Notes: a model not told the origin generated them from the letters alone. Numbered from the stretch's first letter, positions 36,161 to 48,233 are shown. The stretch is 64,000 bases of DNA from Carettochelys insculpta (GCF_033958435.1 NC_134139.1:207869501-207933500); one strand, 5' to 3'. Numbers and translations are program-made.

Positions 36161-37143
36161 CTCGTAGAGAATGGGTGCAGCCCATGCTACTCCGTTGAGC
36201 TGGCCTGTCAGCCATGTATTTCAGGGCATATATGGGGGAGCAGGAGGGCAGGTGTCCCAGTGGTGGCTATGGGGAGGGAGCCCCAGCCTGCAAGGTGCTG
36301 GGAAGGCAAGAGCCGGAGGAGCAGCTGCCTGGGTGTGAGATGCTTGTGACCGGGCCTGGGGTTCCCCAGTGGGGGGTGAGCAGAAAGCTGCAAATGAGGA
36401 ATCATAACTCGCAGCTACCAGCTCTGCCCATGCCCCGACTCAGGGGCCGAGGGACGGGAGACAATCAGCCAGGAGAAGGTCGTTTGTCAGGCTGAGGTGG
36501 TTCAGGGCTGTTGTGTCTTGGGCAGGAGTTTACCTGGCTCTCCGTGGAGCCAGGACAGGTCAGTCTCCGGGAAGGAAAGTATCCAGCCTCTCCAGCTGAA
36601 TTAAGGTAATTTGGGGTCCTCCATGCAATGGCTCCGCCTTCCTGCTAAGCCCCATCCTTACGGGGGCTGGTGGCAGGTTTCGGGGTCACTACCAAAGGGG
36701 CCACTCCGAGCTCTGAGAGCTCTTCTTTCAGGCGCTCTGCAGACTCCGGCAGGCCCTCCTTCCCAGGAGCGTGGGCAGAGCTAGGGCCCCTTCATCTTAC
36801 TCCAGCCCCGCATGCCACTTCTTCAGAGCATCTGCAGCCAGCTGCTGAGAACCAGAGTGCCAGTCCCTCAGGGGGCTGGGGAGCGTCTCTGAGAGTAGGG
36901 CGACTGTCCCTCGTGGCAGGTGCAGCTGGGTAGGGGAAGAGAGAGCAGGCAGCATGGTGCACTGGGAGGATGTCGGAAGGAGACCTGAGGTCTCTCCCCA
37001 GGTTCAGCTTTGAGGTGCTTGTGGGCTGCTCAGTGCCTCAGTTTCCCCACCTGTGAAAGAGCTCTGGCTGGGCAGCGCACGCTCCCTGCTGGTGGGAGAC
37101 AGATGGAGGAGCTGGTGCAGTCCCCGTAGCTGGAGGGGAAAGA
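36161..37143. other. Mostly unique DNA, MIR core near 37030
   Basis: No gene recognised. AGTGCCTCAGTTTCCCCACC at about 37031-37050 resembles the MIR core. Confidence 0.4.
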
Positions 37144-37145
37144 TC

Positions 37146-37860
37146 ATAGAATCACAGAACACTAGGACTGGAAGGGACCTCGAGAGGCCATCGAGTCCAG
37201 CCCCCTGCCCCGACGGCAGGACCGACCACTATCTACACCATCCCTGACAGACATCTATCTAACCTGTTCTTAAATATCTCCAGCGATGGGGATTCCACAA
37301 CCTCCCTTGGCAACTTATTCCAGTACTTGACCACCCCGACAGTTAGGGACTTTTTCCTAATGTCCAACCTAAACCTCCCTTGCCGCAGTTTAAGCCCATT
37401 GCCTCTTGTTCTGTCCTCAGAGGCCAAGAAGAACAAGTTTTCTCCTTCTTCCTTATGACTCCCTTTTAGATACCTGAAAACCGCTATCGTGTCCCCCTTC
37501 AGTCGTCTCTTTCCCAAACTAAACAAGCCCAATTCTTTCAGCCTTTCTTCATAGGTCACGTTCTCTAGATCTTTAATCATTCTTGTCGCTTTTTTCTGGA
37601 CCCTCTCTAGTTTCTCCACATCTTTTTTGAAGTGCGGTGCCCAGAACTGGACACAATCCTCCAGCTGAGGCCTAACCAGCGCAGAGTAGAGCGGGAGAAT
37701 GACTTCTCCTGTCTTGTTCACAACACACTTGTTAATGCGTCCCAGAATCATGTTTGCTCTTTTTGCAACAGCATCACACTGTTGACTCATATTTAGCTTG
37801 TGGTCCACGATAATCCGTAGATCCCTTTCTGCTGTAGTCGTTCCTAGACAGTCTCTCCCC
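37146..37860 (-). mobile_element. CR1 LINE 3' fragment, tail type A
   Basis: Minus strand carries one frame of about 205 codons: [60 protein letters not shown] and [17 protein letters not shown]. The tail complement begins ATCATAGAATCACAGAACAC. It is among the best preserved type A copies here but lacks RT. Confidence 0.95.
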
Positions 37861-39927
37861 ATTCAGTCTCTCCCCATGTGCCTCGCCCCCCACCATCCCA
37901 GGTGGTGCTGGTAGGGACAAGCACCCGTGTCCCAGCCCCCTGCCTGTGATGCCAGCTCCCTTTCATCCACCCGGGAACGGGGCCGTGGGGTGAGTCTGTG
38001 CAGCCCCCTGTGAGCCAGCCCAGCCAGGGAGGGAGACGAAGGGCTGGCTCTGGGCCTGAGCTCGCTATTCTGCCCCGGCCTGTGGCACAGCCCCAGGAAC
38101 TTACCCTGCCCCTCCTGCCTTCAGCCTCCTCAGCTCCCCAGCATCTGCCAGAGTAACAAGCAGCAGGAGGTCTCTGACAAATCGGTTTCCTCGAGGCGCC
38201 TGTGGGAGACAGCGACATATGGGGCCCCGACCCGGCGCTCCCCTCTGCATGGAGAACTCCCCTCCAGGCCGGGGTAAAGCCAGGGACTCCCAGAGCTAAG
38301 AGCCAAAGGGCTGGTCCTGCTTCCTGGCCGCTGCACCCCCCAGAGATTGGTGGCCCAGAGTGCTGTGAATGGGGCGGCTGCGTGGCAGGGGCAGTCACAG
38401 GCACTTTCACAAAGGCAGTGGGGGCTCCTGGCCAACGCCGGGGGGGGAGGGTGCCCTGCTCTCAGACCTGAACTGTTGTGTGTGGGTAAACAGCTGCCCG
38501 GCTGCAGCCCAGAGGTGGCCGCACGTCAGCGAGGGCTGAAGTTGCTCTGGAGAGGGGCTGCAGGAGGGACTATTGCCTTCTGAGGCACTCGCTGTCCCTA
38601 CCTCACAGCGCTGCACTCAGCTCCTTGGGGGCATTTTCCTCATCCCCGGAGCCTTCCTCCGGGGCTGGACTGCAGACACTGCCCAGCCCCGCTGCCAGGC
38701 ACAGGGGTTTCCAGGGACACTCTGCCATGAGTTTAGCTCAGCCAAACTGCTCCCCTGCTGTCCGACGCCCCTGCTGCTGGGGGAGGAGGTGGCTAACCAG
38801 GGGGCAGAGGCGACGACCCCTCAGCGGGCAGGGGGAATCAGAGGTGGAGCAGACAGAGGTGGCACAGAGAGCTCAAGCTGGCAATACTGGGGATCTGCTA
38901 CACCCCCCCGGAGTTGTGGGGGGTGGGGTCCAGAGACAGGTGTCTACCCCAGCAGCACAGCATCCCATTGGCTGGACTAGGGGGGAGCCTGCACCCACCC
39001 AGGGGTGTCACTGTCCACCCCCCATCCCAGCTCATTCTCTGCTTTGCTCACTTATGGGGCCCTGGCGTGGCCGAGCTCTGTCTGCCCGACCCAAGTACCC
39101 CCTGTACATACCTGGGCCCCTTTGGTTGGGCCATGATGTTGGCGGCTGGCCGGCCAGAGCTGGCCCGAGCACACGTGTCCTCAGCTGCTGGGCCAGTCAT
39201 TCTCGCAGGCCGTGGCTTAGCGGAACCAGACGGGTGGTAACCCAATCCCACCGAAATCCTCCTGCGGAGGCCAGGGGCGAGGCAGTAGCGGGGACGGCCA
39301 TGGCTTCGATTGTATAACCCTCCCTGCTGTCGGCGGGGGAGTGAGGGCCGGGGGCAGCTTCTGGACAAACAGTTGCACGCCCAGACGTGTGCACAAGTAC
39401 TTGTGCAACTGCACGGTTGTGCAAACCCAGACACCCATGGGTAGGGGGAGAGAAAGCAGGGCTCAACTGCCTCCACAATCCTAGCTGAGCTGGGACTCTC
39501 CACCATTATCTCCTGGTGGATTCTCCCTGCAGGAGGACAGTGCTGGGAAGTAGGGCTTCAGCCTCGTGACCTGAAACTCTGAGCTCTGGCCTCACCCAGG
39601 GGGCTGAAACCTGGGCTCTGGGGTGCACGGTGGGGCTGAAGCCCCCAATCCCAGTGCCTGCCAAGGGGCTGAAGCCCTGCAGAAGGCATCGAGGTTCCCA
39701 TGGATTTGAAGTATTTGCCAGAGCTCTGCTCCAGTGAGATTCGGCTGAATGTGAGCCCTGGTTCTCGCTCCCGGCAGCTCCTCCGGCAGCGTCATGTTCA
39801 GGGTTTCAGCTCCCAGCTGGGGTTGGAAAGGACACCAATAGCTCCCATAGCGCTGGTGTATTGGCTGTCCTGAAGCATCAGAGATGGCTCTAGCTGGAGC
39901 CAGGACACCAGCCGGGGGGACAAAGCC
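37861..39927. other. Apparently unique DNA
   Basis: No gene recognised. A perfect 18-bp palindrome at 39390-39407 is listed separately. Confidence 0.4.
39390..39407. repeat. Perfect 18-bp palindrome
   Basis: TGCACAAGTACTTGTGCA is its own reverse complement. AGTTGCA 13 bp upstream and TGCAACT overlapping the right end extend the inverted pattern with an interruption. Confidence 0.85.
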
Positions 39928-41705
39928 ATGCGGTGACATGGGGCCGTCTGCCCCTCAGTGCCAGGCTGGAGACAGGACACCAGGCGGGGGGACAGGGCTG
40001 TGCAGTGACATGGGGCCGTCTGTCCCTCAGTGCCTGGCTGGAGACAGGACACCGGGCGGGGGGACAGGGCTATGTGGTGACATGGGGCCGTCTGTCCCTC
40101 AGTGCCTGGCTGGGGACAGGACACCGGGCGGGGGGACAGGGCTGTGCAGTGACATGGGGCCGTCTGTCCCTCAGTGCCTGGCTGGAGACAGGACACTGGC
40201 CAGGGGGACAGGGCTGCGCGGTGACATGGGGCCGTCTGTCCCTCAGTGCCTGGCTGGAGACAGGACACTGGCCAGGGGGACAGGGCTGTGCGGTGACATG
40301 GGGCCGTCTGTCCCTCAGTGCCTGGCTGGAGACAGGACACCGGGCGGGGGGACAGGGCTATGTGGTGACATGGGGCCGTCTGTCCCTCAGTGCCTGGCTG
40401 GGGACAGGACACCGGGCGGGGGGACAGGGCTATGTGGTGACATGGGGCCGTCTGTCCCTCAGTGCCTGGCTGGGGACAGGACACCGGGCGGGGGGACAGG
40501 GCTGTGCAGTGACATGGGGCCGTCTGTCCCTCAGTGCCTGGCTGGGGACAGGACACCGGCCAGGGGGACAGGGCTGTGCAGTGACATGGGGCCGTCTGTC
40601 CCTCAGTGCCTGGCTGGAGACAGGACACCGGGTGCGGGGGACAGGGCTGTGCGGTGACATGGGGCCGTCTGTCCCTCAGTGCCTGGCTGGAGACAGGACA
40701 CCGGGCGGGGGGACAGGGCTGTGTGGTGACATGGGGCCGTCTGTCCCTCAGTGCCTGGCTGGAGACAGGACACCGGGCGGGGGGACAGGGCTGTGCAGTG
40801 ACATGGGGCCGTCTGTCCCTCAGTGCCTGGCTGGAGACAGGACACCGGGCGGGGGGACAGGGCTGTGTGGTGACATGGGGCCGTCTGTCCCTCAGTGCCT
40901 GGCTGGGGACAGGACACCGGGTGCGGGGGACAGGGCTGTGTGGTGACATGGGGCCGTCTGTCCCTCAGTGCCTGGCTGGGGACAGGACACCGGGTGCGGG
41001 GGACAGGGCTGCGCGGTGACATGGGGCCGTCTGTCCCTCAGTGCCTGGCTGGGGACCGGACACCGGGTGCGGGGGACAGGGCTGTGCGGTGACATGGGGC
41101 CGTCTGTCCCTCAGTGCCTGGCTGGGGACAGGACACCGGGTGCGGGGGACAGGGCTGTGCAGTGACATGGGGCCGTCTGTCCCTCAGTGCCTGGCTGGAG
41201 ACAGGACACCGGGCGGGGGGACAGGGCTGTGTGGTGACATGGGGCCGTCTGTCCCTCAGTGCCTGGCTGGGGACAGGACACCGGGTGCGGGGGACAGGGC
41301 TGCGCGGTGACATGGGGCCGTCTGTCCCTCAGTGCCTGGCTGGGGACCGGACACCGGGTGCGGGGGGACAGGGCTGCGCGGTGACATGGGGCCGTCTGTC
41401 CCTCAGTGCCTGGCTGGAGACAGGACACCGGGTGCGGGGGACAGGGCTGCGCGGTGACATGGGGCCGTCTGTCCCTCAGTGCCTGGCTGGGGACAGGACA
41501 CCGGGTGCGGGGGGACAGGGCTGCGCGGTGACATGGGGCCGTCTGTCCCTCAGTGCCTGGCTGGGGACAGGACACCGGGTGTGGGGGGACAGGGCTGCGC
41601 GGTGACATGGGGCCGTCTGTCCCTCAGTGCCTGGCTGGGGACAGGACACCGGGTGCGGGGGGACAGGGCTGCGCGGTGACATGGGGCCGTCTGTCCCTCA
41701 GTGCC
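39928..41705 (+). repeat. 72/73-bp GC-rich minisatellite, ~24 copies
   Basis: Unit: GACAGGACACCGGGCGGGGG, GACAGGGCTGTGCAGTGACA, TGGGGCCGTCTGTCCCTCAG, TGCCTGGCTGGA. The 5' two-thirds are 72-bp units. From about 40630 many units gain one or two bases (GGGTGCGGGGGA), shifting the frame. The 72-bp part is a multiple of three, hence the open frames on both strands. Every unit holds a pyrimidine tract ending in CAG. Confidence 0.95.
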
Positions 41706-42315
41706 ATCCCCCAGGGCGTTCTCAGCCGGGCTCTCCTGGTGGCTGCAGTCCCGGGCCGAGTCGTGGGCTGCTGGGTAGCTGTGCAGATCCGGCTGGCTCG
41801 GGGAAGAGCTGTGGTCGTGGTGACCCCGTTGCATTAGCCAGCGGGGATGGGCGAGGGAAGGAATGTTTGCCTTGAGCGGTGGGAAGCGCTTGGAGAGAGA
41901 CCAGCCCAGGATGGGCCTGGCTGGCCTCCAACACAAAGCAAAAAATCGCCAGTTTCGGTCGGCACAAACACTCCCCTTGGCTGCAGCTGGGATTTTCCAT
42001 GATACTGGCCGCTCTTGGGTTTGCTTGGCTGGCCCCCTGCTCCTGGAGGGATCCATCTCCCTAGTGCCTAGGGCAGGGGCTTGGAGCAGGTGGGTAACAG
42101 CTGATTGCCCAGACCCTGGGGAAATGGACAAGGAGGGGAGAGGGGGTCCCTGAGGACATGTACGCAACCTGGTGCCGTGGGAACCCATCCCTTCCCGACC
42201 ACGTGTGCCTGTGCACCTCCCAAGCTGCCTGGCTCGCTGTCAGCAGTCCCCCAGACGCCTGACCTAGGCCAGTCACACAGTTCTCTGCAGCCACAGCGCT
42301 GCCCTCACCATACAC
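41706..42315. other. Apparently unique DNA
   Basis: No gene or repeat recognised. Confidence 0.35.
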
Positions 42316-42790
42316 TCATGGGATCCCAGGGCTGGAAGGGACCTCAGGAGATGGTCGAGTCCAACCCCCTGCCCAAAGCAGGACCAACCCCAACTAAATC
42401 ATCCCAGCCATGACTTAAAAACCTCTAGGGATGGAGAATCCACCACCTCTCTAGGCAACGCATTCCAGTGCTTCACCACCCGCCTGGGGAAAGAGTTTTT
42501 CCTAATATCCAACCTACACTTCCCCCTCTGTAACTTCAGACCATTGCTCCTTGTTCTGCCATCTGACGCCACTGAGAACAGCCTCTCTCCAGCCTTGTTA
42601 GAGCTCCCCTTCAGGAAGCTGAAGGCTGTTATCAAATCCCCCTTCTCACTTCCCTTCCGCAAACCAAATCCCTCAGCCTCTCCTCATAAGTCATGTGCTC
42701 CAGCCCCTTAATTATTTTCATTGTCCTCCACTGGACTCGCTCCAATAAGTCCATATCCTTTCTACACTCAGGCTCTGGCGGCACTTCCTG
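42316..42790 (-). mobile_element. CR1 LINE 3' fragment
   Basis: The complement of the tail begins ATGGGATCCCAGGGCTGGAA and AAAGCAGGACCAACCCCAAC, followed by coding [20 protein letters not shown] and VQWRTMKIIKGLEHMTYEER on the minus strand. Confidence 0.92.
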
Positions 42791-43651
42791 TCCTATGCCG
42801 CTGTGTTGGGTCACTGTCGTGTTCCACCCCAGAGGTGGCTGCCTTTTGTATGGCCATTGTGTGGAGCCCACTGGGGCAAGAGACGTTGTCCAAATGTCAG
42901 CTTGTCATCATTGCAATACCCAGCTCTGCGTGTGGGGAGTGGGGCCATTCCCGGGGCCCTGGGAAACGAGTGCAGAGGGCAGAACGCAGAAGAGAGGCTG
43001 TGGCTGGGGGACTCTCGAGGGACTAGTGGGGGATGTCTCTGCTCCCAAGCCACCCCTGTGCATTCTGGAGGCAGCCCTCAGGCACGTTGTGTGACTGGCT
43101 GCTGGCCATGGTGTGAGTCCGGCCCGACCCCAAATCCCTCCAGGTCTGAGCCCTGGCGTCCTGCCGGCGCCTAGCAGGGAACCAGGGGGATTACCAGGGA
43201 ATCAGGCATTCCAGGGCTGGAGGGTTACAAGAGTTTCCAGTTCCACTCCCAGAGGGCCCTGCCTGCCCCTCCTTCCCTTGCTCTGGGCCAAGGCCTCAGC
43301 CCCCCAACCCTGAGTCCCAGGCTTAGCTGCTCCAGTCCTGTGCAGTCACTTGTGCAGGGGGGTTGGCTGCCAGACCCACAGCAAGGACCCTTGCTCCCGG
43401 GGCTGGGGGACGGGGCCCCAGCAGGGACTTTCATTCCTGGGTGTGGGTTCCCCCTTTGTTGTGAGGGGAGAGAGATACAGCTCATACCATTATACCCTGG
43501 TGTAAGCTAGCCTAGGTCCCACACACCAAGGATGGCGCATGCCCCTGCCCTCCCCCCTCCTTGCTTGACACCCCCATTCCCAGCACCTGACCCAGTCACG
43601 CGCCCCTTGCCAGGGGGTACCACCAGCCCGGACACAGCCTGCTGAGCACTG
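42791..43651. other. Apparently unique DNA
   Basis: No gene or repeat recognised. Confidence 0.35.
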
Positions 43652-44250
43652 AGGGCCATGGTGTGTTGTGAACAAGACACGAGAAGTCATTCTTCTGCTC
43701 TACTCTGCGCTGGTTAGGCCTCAGCTGGAGGATTGTGTCCAGTTCTGGGCACCGCACTTCAAAAAAGATGTGGAGAAACTAGAGAGGGTCCAGAAAAGAG
43801 CGACAAGAATGATTCAAGGTCTCGAGAATGTGACCTATGAAAAAAGGTTGAAACAATTGGGCTTGTTTAGTTTGGAAAAGAAGATTGAAGGGAGACATGA
43901 TAGCGGTTTTCAGGTATCTAAAAGGGAGTCATAAGGAGGAAGGAGAAAACTTGTTCTTCTTGGCCTCTGAGGAGAGAACAAGAGGCAACAGGCTTAAACT
44001 GCAGCAAAGGAGGTTTAGGTTGGACATTAGGAAAAAGTCCCTAACTGTCAGGGCGGTCAAACAGTGGACTAAATTGCCAAGGGAGGTTGTGGAATCCCCA
44101 TCACTGGAGGTATTTAAGGACAGGTTAGATAGATGTCTGTCAGGGATGGTTTAGACAGTGCTTGGTCCTGCCATTGGGGCAGGGGGCTGGACTCGATGGC
44201 CTCTCAAGGTCCCTTCCAGTCCTAGTGTTCTGTGATTCTCTGATTCTATG
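43652..44250 (+). mobile_element. CR1 LINE 3' fragment, tail type A
   Basis: Starts TGTGTTGTGAACAAGACACG and encodes [20 protein letters not shown] and, after a frameshift near 43885, [20 protein letters not shown]. Ends TTCTGTGATTCTCTGATTCT. Confidence 0.94.
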
Positions 44251-44865
44251 CCAGCTCCCCTCGCTTGCAGGCCTGGAACACCTATGGTCTGAAGCCCATC
44301 GTTATGGCTTCAGGCCTGGGTGCTGCCCACCACAGGGCTGGGCCCAGGGAGGGGGCTGCTTTCACCCAGGCGGTGGGGAGGGATATCAAGGGAGATAGCC
44401 AGCTGGGGCGAAGGCGTTAGTGCTGGGGGAGGGACTGCGCTATCCTCCAGGAACAGGTGCACACCAGGGCGAGCACCTTTTCCCAGGTCAGGGGGCTTTG
44501 CTTGTTTCCACACTCCCTGCTGAGACTGCCAACAAGAGTGGGTGATGACAGCCAGGCAGCGGGGGTGTCTGGGGATGTGCACCCTTGTTCCTCTGGGAAC
44601 TGAGCTGAGAACCCTCCCAACTCATTGCACCCAGGCCACCAAACAAAGCGAGCATGTCTGGGCATTGCTGTCCTGAGCTGGAACTGGGCCTGCTGACAAG
44701 CCTCTCTAGGTCAGACGTTCTCTCCACCCTATGGCCCAGCTCAGCCAGCTGCAAAGATGCCCAGGTCCCTGGCCATCCTGCAGTGATTAGCTCTCTAATT
44801 GTTGGTCTGCCGCAGCAGCCTGGTCCGCAATCAGGCCCTGCTTGAGCTCAGTGCTGTACAGGTCT
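44251..44865. other. Apparently unique DNA
   Basis: No gene or repeat recognised. Confidence 0.35.
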
Positions 44866-46548
44866 CAGTGCAAAACTGGCTGGATAACCGTACTCAGAGA
44901 GTTGTTCTTAATGTTTCTCAATCCTGCTAGAAAGGTATAACAAGTGGGGTTCCGCAGGGGTCTCATTGGGACCGGTTCTGTTCAATATCTTCCTCAACAA
45001 TTTACGTATTAGCATAGACAGTATGCTTATTAAGTTTGCAGATGATACCAAGCTGGGAGGGGTTGCAACTGCTTTGGAGGATAGGGTCAAAATTCCAAAT
45101 GATCTGGATAAATTGGAGAAATGGTCTGAAGTAAACAGGATGAAGATTAATAAGGGCAAATGCAAAGTGCTCCACTTAGGAAGGAACAATCAGTTTCACA
45201 CGTATGGAACGAGAAGTGACTGTCTAGGAAGGCGTATGGCAGAAAGGGATCTAGGGGTTATAGCGGACCACAAGCTAAACATGAGTCAACAGTGTGATGC
45301 TGTTGCAAAAAAAGCAAACATGATTCTGGGATGCATTAACAGGGCTACGTCTACACGTGAAGCCTACATTGAAGTAGCCTATTTCGATGAATAACGTCTA
45401 CATGTCCTCCAGGGCTGGCAACGTCGACGTTCAACTTCAACGTTGGGCAGCACCACATCGAAATAGGCGCTGCGAGGGAACGTCTACACGCCAAAGTAGC
45501 ACACGTCGAAATAAGGGTGCCAGGCACAGCTGCAGACAGGGTCACAGGGCGGACTCAACAGCAAGCCGCTCCCTTAAAGGGCCCCTGCCAGACACAGTTG
45601 CACTAAACAACACAAGATCCACAGAGCCCACAACTGGTTGCAGACCCTGTGCATGCAGCATGGATCCCCAGCTGCCGCAGCAGCAGCCAGAAGCCCTGGG
45701 CTAAGGGCTGCTGCACACGGTGACCATAGAGCCCCGCAGGGGCTGGAGAGAAAGCGTCTCTCAACCCCTCAGCTGATGGTCGCCATGGAGGACCCGGCAA
45801 TTTCAAACCCCTCATGGGGTTAGCGGCTTCGACGTCTCGCCGCCTAACGTCGATGTTAACATCAAAATAGCGCCCAACATGTGTAGCCGTGACGGGTGCT
45901 ATTTCGAAGTTAGTGCCGCTACTTCAAAGTAGCGTGCACGTGTAGACACGGCTCAGGTGTGTTGTGAGCAAGACACGAGAAGTCATTCTCCCGCTCTACT
46001 CTGCGCTGGTTAGGCCCCAGTTGGAGTATTGTGTCCAGTTCTGGGTGCCGCATTTCAGGAAAGATGTGGAGAAATTGAAGAGGGTCCAGAAAAGAGCAAC
46101 TAGAATGATCAAAGGTCTGGAGAACGTGCCTTATGAAGAAAGGCTGAAAGAATTGGGCTTGTTTAGCTTGGAAAAAAGAAGATTGAGGAGGGACATGATA
46201 GCGGTTTTCAGGTATCTAAAATGGTGTCATGAGGAGGAGGGAGAAAACTTGTTCTTCTTGGCCTCTGAGGATAGAACAAGAGGCAACGGGCTTAAACTGC
46301 AGCAGGGGAGGTTTAGGTTGGAGATTAGGAAAAAGTCCCTAACTGTCAGGGTGGTCAAACAGTGGAATAAGTTGCCAAGGGAGGTTGTGGAATCTCCATC
46401 TCTGGAGATATTTAAGAACAGGTTAGATAGTGTCTCTCAGGGATGGTCCAGACAGTACTTGGTCCTGCCATGAGGGCAGGGGGCTGGACACAATGACCTC
46501 TCGAGGTCTCTTCCAGTCCTAGTGTTCTGTGATTCTATGATTCTATAT
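44866..46548 (+). mobile_element. CR1 LINE, interrupted by a DNA transposon
   Basis: The 5' part (44866-45342) includes an RT segment with SGVPQGSHWDRFCS and FADDTKLGGVATALED, then KCKVLHLGRNNQFHTYGT. After the insertion, coding resumes at 45954 ([20 protein letters not shown]) and the element ends GATTCTATGATTCTATATG. It joins cleanly once 45343-45953 and one CAG are removed. Confidence 0.94.
45343..45953. mobile_element. Non-autonomous DNA transposon, GGCTACGTCTACACG ends
   Basis: A 611-bp copy of the family at 30282, with termini GGCTACGTCTACACGTGAAG and GCACGTGTAGACACGGCT and a perfect CAG duplication (45340-45342 and 45954-45956). Relative to the other copy it lacks a left subterminal inverted-repeat block and a segment near 45805, but retains a right-hand block (AACATGTGTAGCCGTGACGG). 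Confidence 0.88.
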
Positions 46549-48048
46549 GCTGAGACAGCCCTTGCCCTGAGAGACACTTCACTAGCCTGGGTGTGCAGCT
46601 GGGTGCAGGGACTGGCCCAAGGCCACACAGGGAGTTGGTGGCAGAGCTGGCGTGCCTAAGGCCCATTTTGTGTCACGCATCACAGTGGGTGAGCAGCCCC
46701 AGTAGCCTCTCTGCCTCCAGCCCTCCCCGGTGCATAGGATGCAGAGAAGACACACTCCCTTGACCGCGTGCAGATAAACCGGCACTGGCTCTTGGTTTCT
46801 GCAGACGAACGGCTGCGTCTCAGCTCAGAGGGCCGTCTCCCTTTCATCTCGGGGTCCTGCCACGCGTTCGATTACGTTCAGTCTCGTAAAGGCCGGTGCT
46901 TGTTCGAAAGAGACAGAAACCTGGCAGGCGCCTAATGAGTTCGTTCCCAAAGACATCTGCCAGATGACGTTCAGAGCTTAGCCCTCCGAGCACCCCTGCG
47001 CGTGTGACTGGTGCTCTGCAGGGAGCAGCTGGCGATGAGGAGCCTGGAGCCTTCACATATCTCCCTCTAATCCTTCCTACCCCCCAGCCCAGAGCCTCAC
47101 CCCCGAGCTGCTGTTCAGCAGGCTGCAGCAGGCTTGGGAGCGGCAGACAGCTCAGTGCAGACCTGGGGTAGCTCTGGAGGTTTGCGGAGGCAGGGGATTA
47201 AATTAGCGAATTGGCATTTTTAGTGCTGTATAAATGACCCTGTTCCCTCCCTTGCTCACACACTGCATCCCCTGCCAGCCTCCCAGCACTGCGCTGAAAG
47301 CTCACAGGGTGCTCCGGGCCAGCAGGGGGCTGGGGCTGGGTCAGTGAAGGCAGAAATGCGACCGAGATGGGGCGCGTGTCTGTTGTGTTTTGGGTCACTC
47401 CAGCACCAGAGAAGGGTGCCAGGTAGCATGTGTAGAGCAGAGAAATCTCCCCATGCTGCTGTGCTCCATGGCGCAGGGCGTGGTTACCCCGGAGCCATGC
47501 AGAGCAGAGATGAGATATGGCCCAGTGTAGCCCCCCCGCCGCCCCCCAAAGGCAGTCCGTGTACGCAGCCTACAGTTCACTGACAGCTGGACCAGCCTGT
47601 GCTGTTTGTCGACAGTCTTGTGAGTAAGGCAGTGCCCCGTTGGACAGAGGAGGAACTGAAGCACATCAAGCTTAATTAACTTGACCAAGGTCACAGAGAA
47701 CATCTGGAGCAGAGCATGAACTTGACCCCACCTGGCCAGAGTCGGAGGCGACTCCTGCAGCCATCGGACCACCTTGCTGCCACCGCAGGGTGTTAACCAG
47801 CCTCTACCTGGCAGAGGGAAACACTCCCTGAGGGCAGGTTACGCCATCACTGTGGGGTTCCTTTCACTGTCCTGCAGCAGCCAGCAGAGGCAGGGGACCG
47901 GGCTAGCTAGGCCTGCCCAGAAGATTCCTGGGAACCGTATTACTTTCTTTGACAAACCAAAGCAGAGTTTAATTTGGGTCGTGCCCTCCCCCCTGCTATT
48001 CCTTTTCGGTAGCACTCATTCCAACAAGCCGCTTTTCCTCTCTATGTA
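46549..48048. other. Mostly unique DNA with a MIR fragment
   Basis: No gene recognised. 47630-47745 reads as minus-strand MIR (GAGGAACTGAAGCACATCAA, CTTGACCAAGGTCACAGAGA). 46605-46640 (CCAAGGCCACACAGGGAGTT) is a similar scrap. Confidence 0.45.
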
Positions 48049-48233
48049 GTGTCAAGTGACACCAAAATCTGACAACTCAGATGGGGAAAAATAACCCGTA
48101 TGCTATAAATAGGCAGCCGAGGAAACGTGCCGTGTGTTAACGACAACCAAACGGAATAGGGTTATGTATTATTCAGCAGCGGGAGAATTTATAACCCAGA
48201 GCGGCGTTTAATTCTCCTTTGCTGGCTGACTCA
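48049..48233. promoter_or_regulatory. Candidate intronic regulatory module (NKX2-5/MEF2/AP-1 sites)
   Basis: In non-repetitive, CpG-containing sequence lie the palindrome GTGTCAAGTGACAC (48049-48062) with TCAAGTG at 48052, matching the NKX2-5 consensus. CTATAAATAG (48103-48112) is a perfect MEF2 site and TGACTCA (48227-48233) is an AP-1/TRE site. The cluster lies about 45 kb into the presumed intron 1. These are short motifs that arise by chance, so function is inferred only from clustering and from known cardiac expression of KCNK3. Confidence 0.35.

Noticed and set aside
39798..41608. 383- and 337-codon frames with 24-residue repeats, candidate repeat protein
   Set aside because: They are explained by the 72-bp unit. 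The frame breaks as soon as units become 73-74 bp, so there is no sign of coding constraint.
39928..41705. CRISPR-like regular repeats
   Set aside because: Units are contiguous, with no unique spacers, and the genome is vertebrate.
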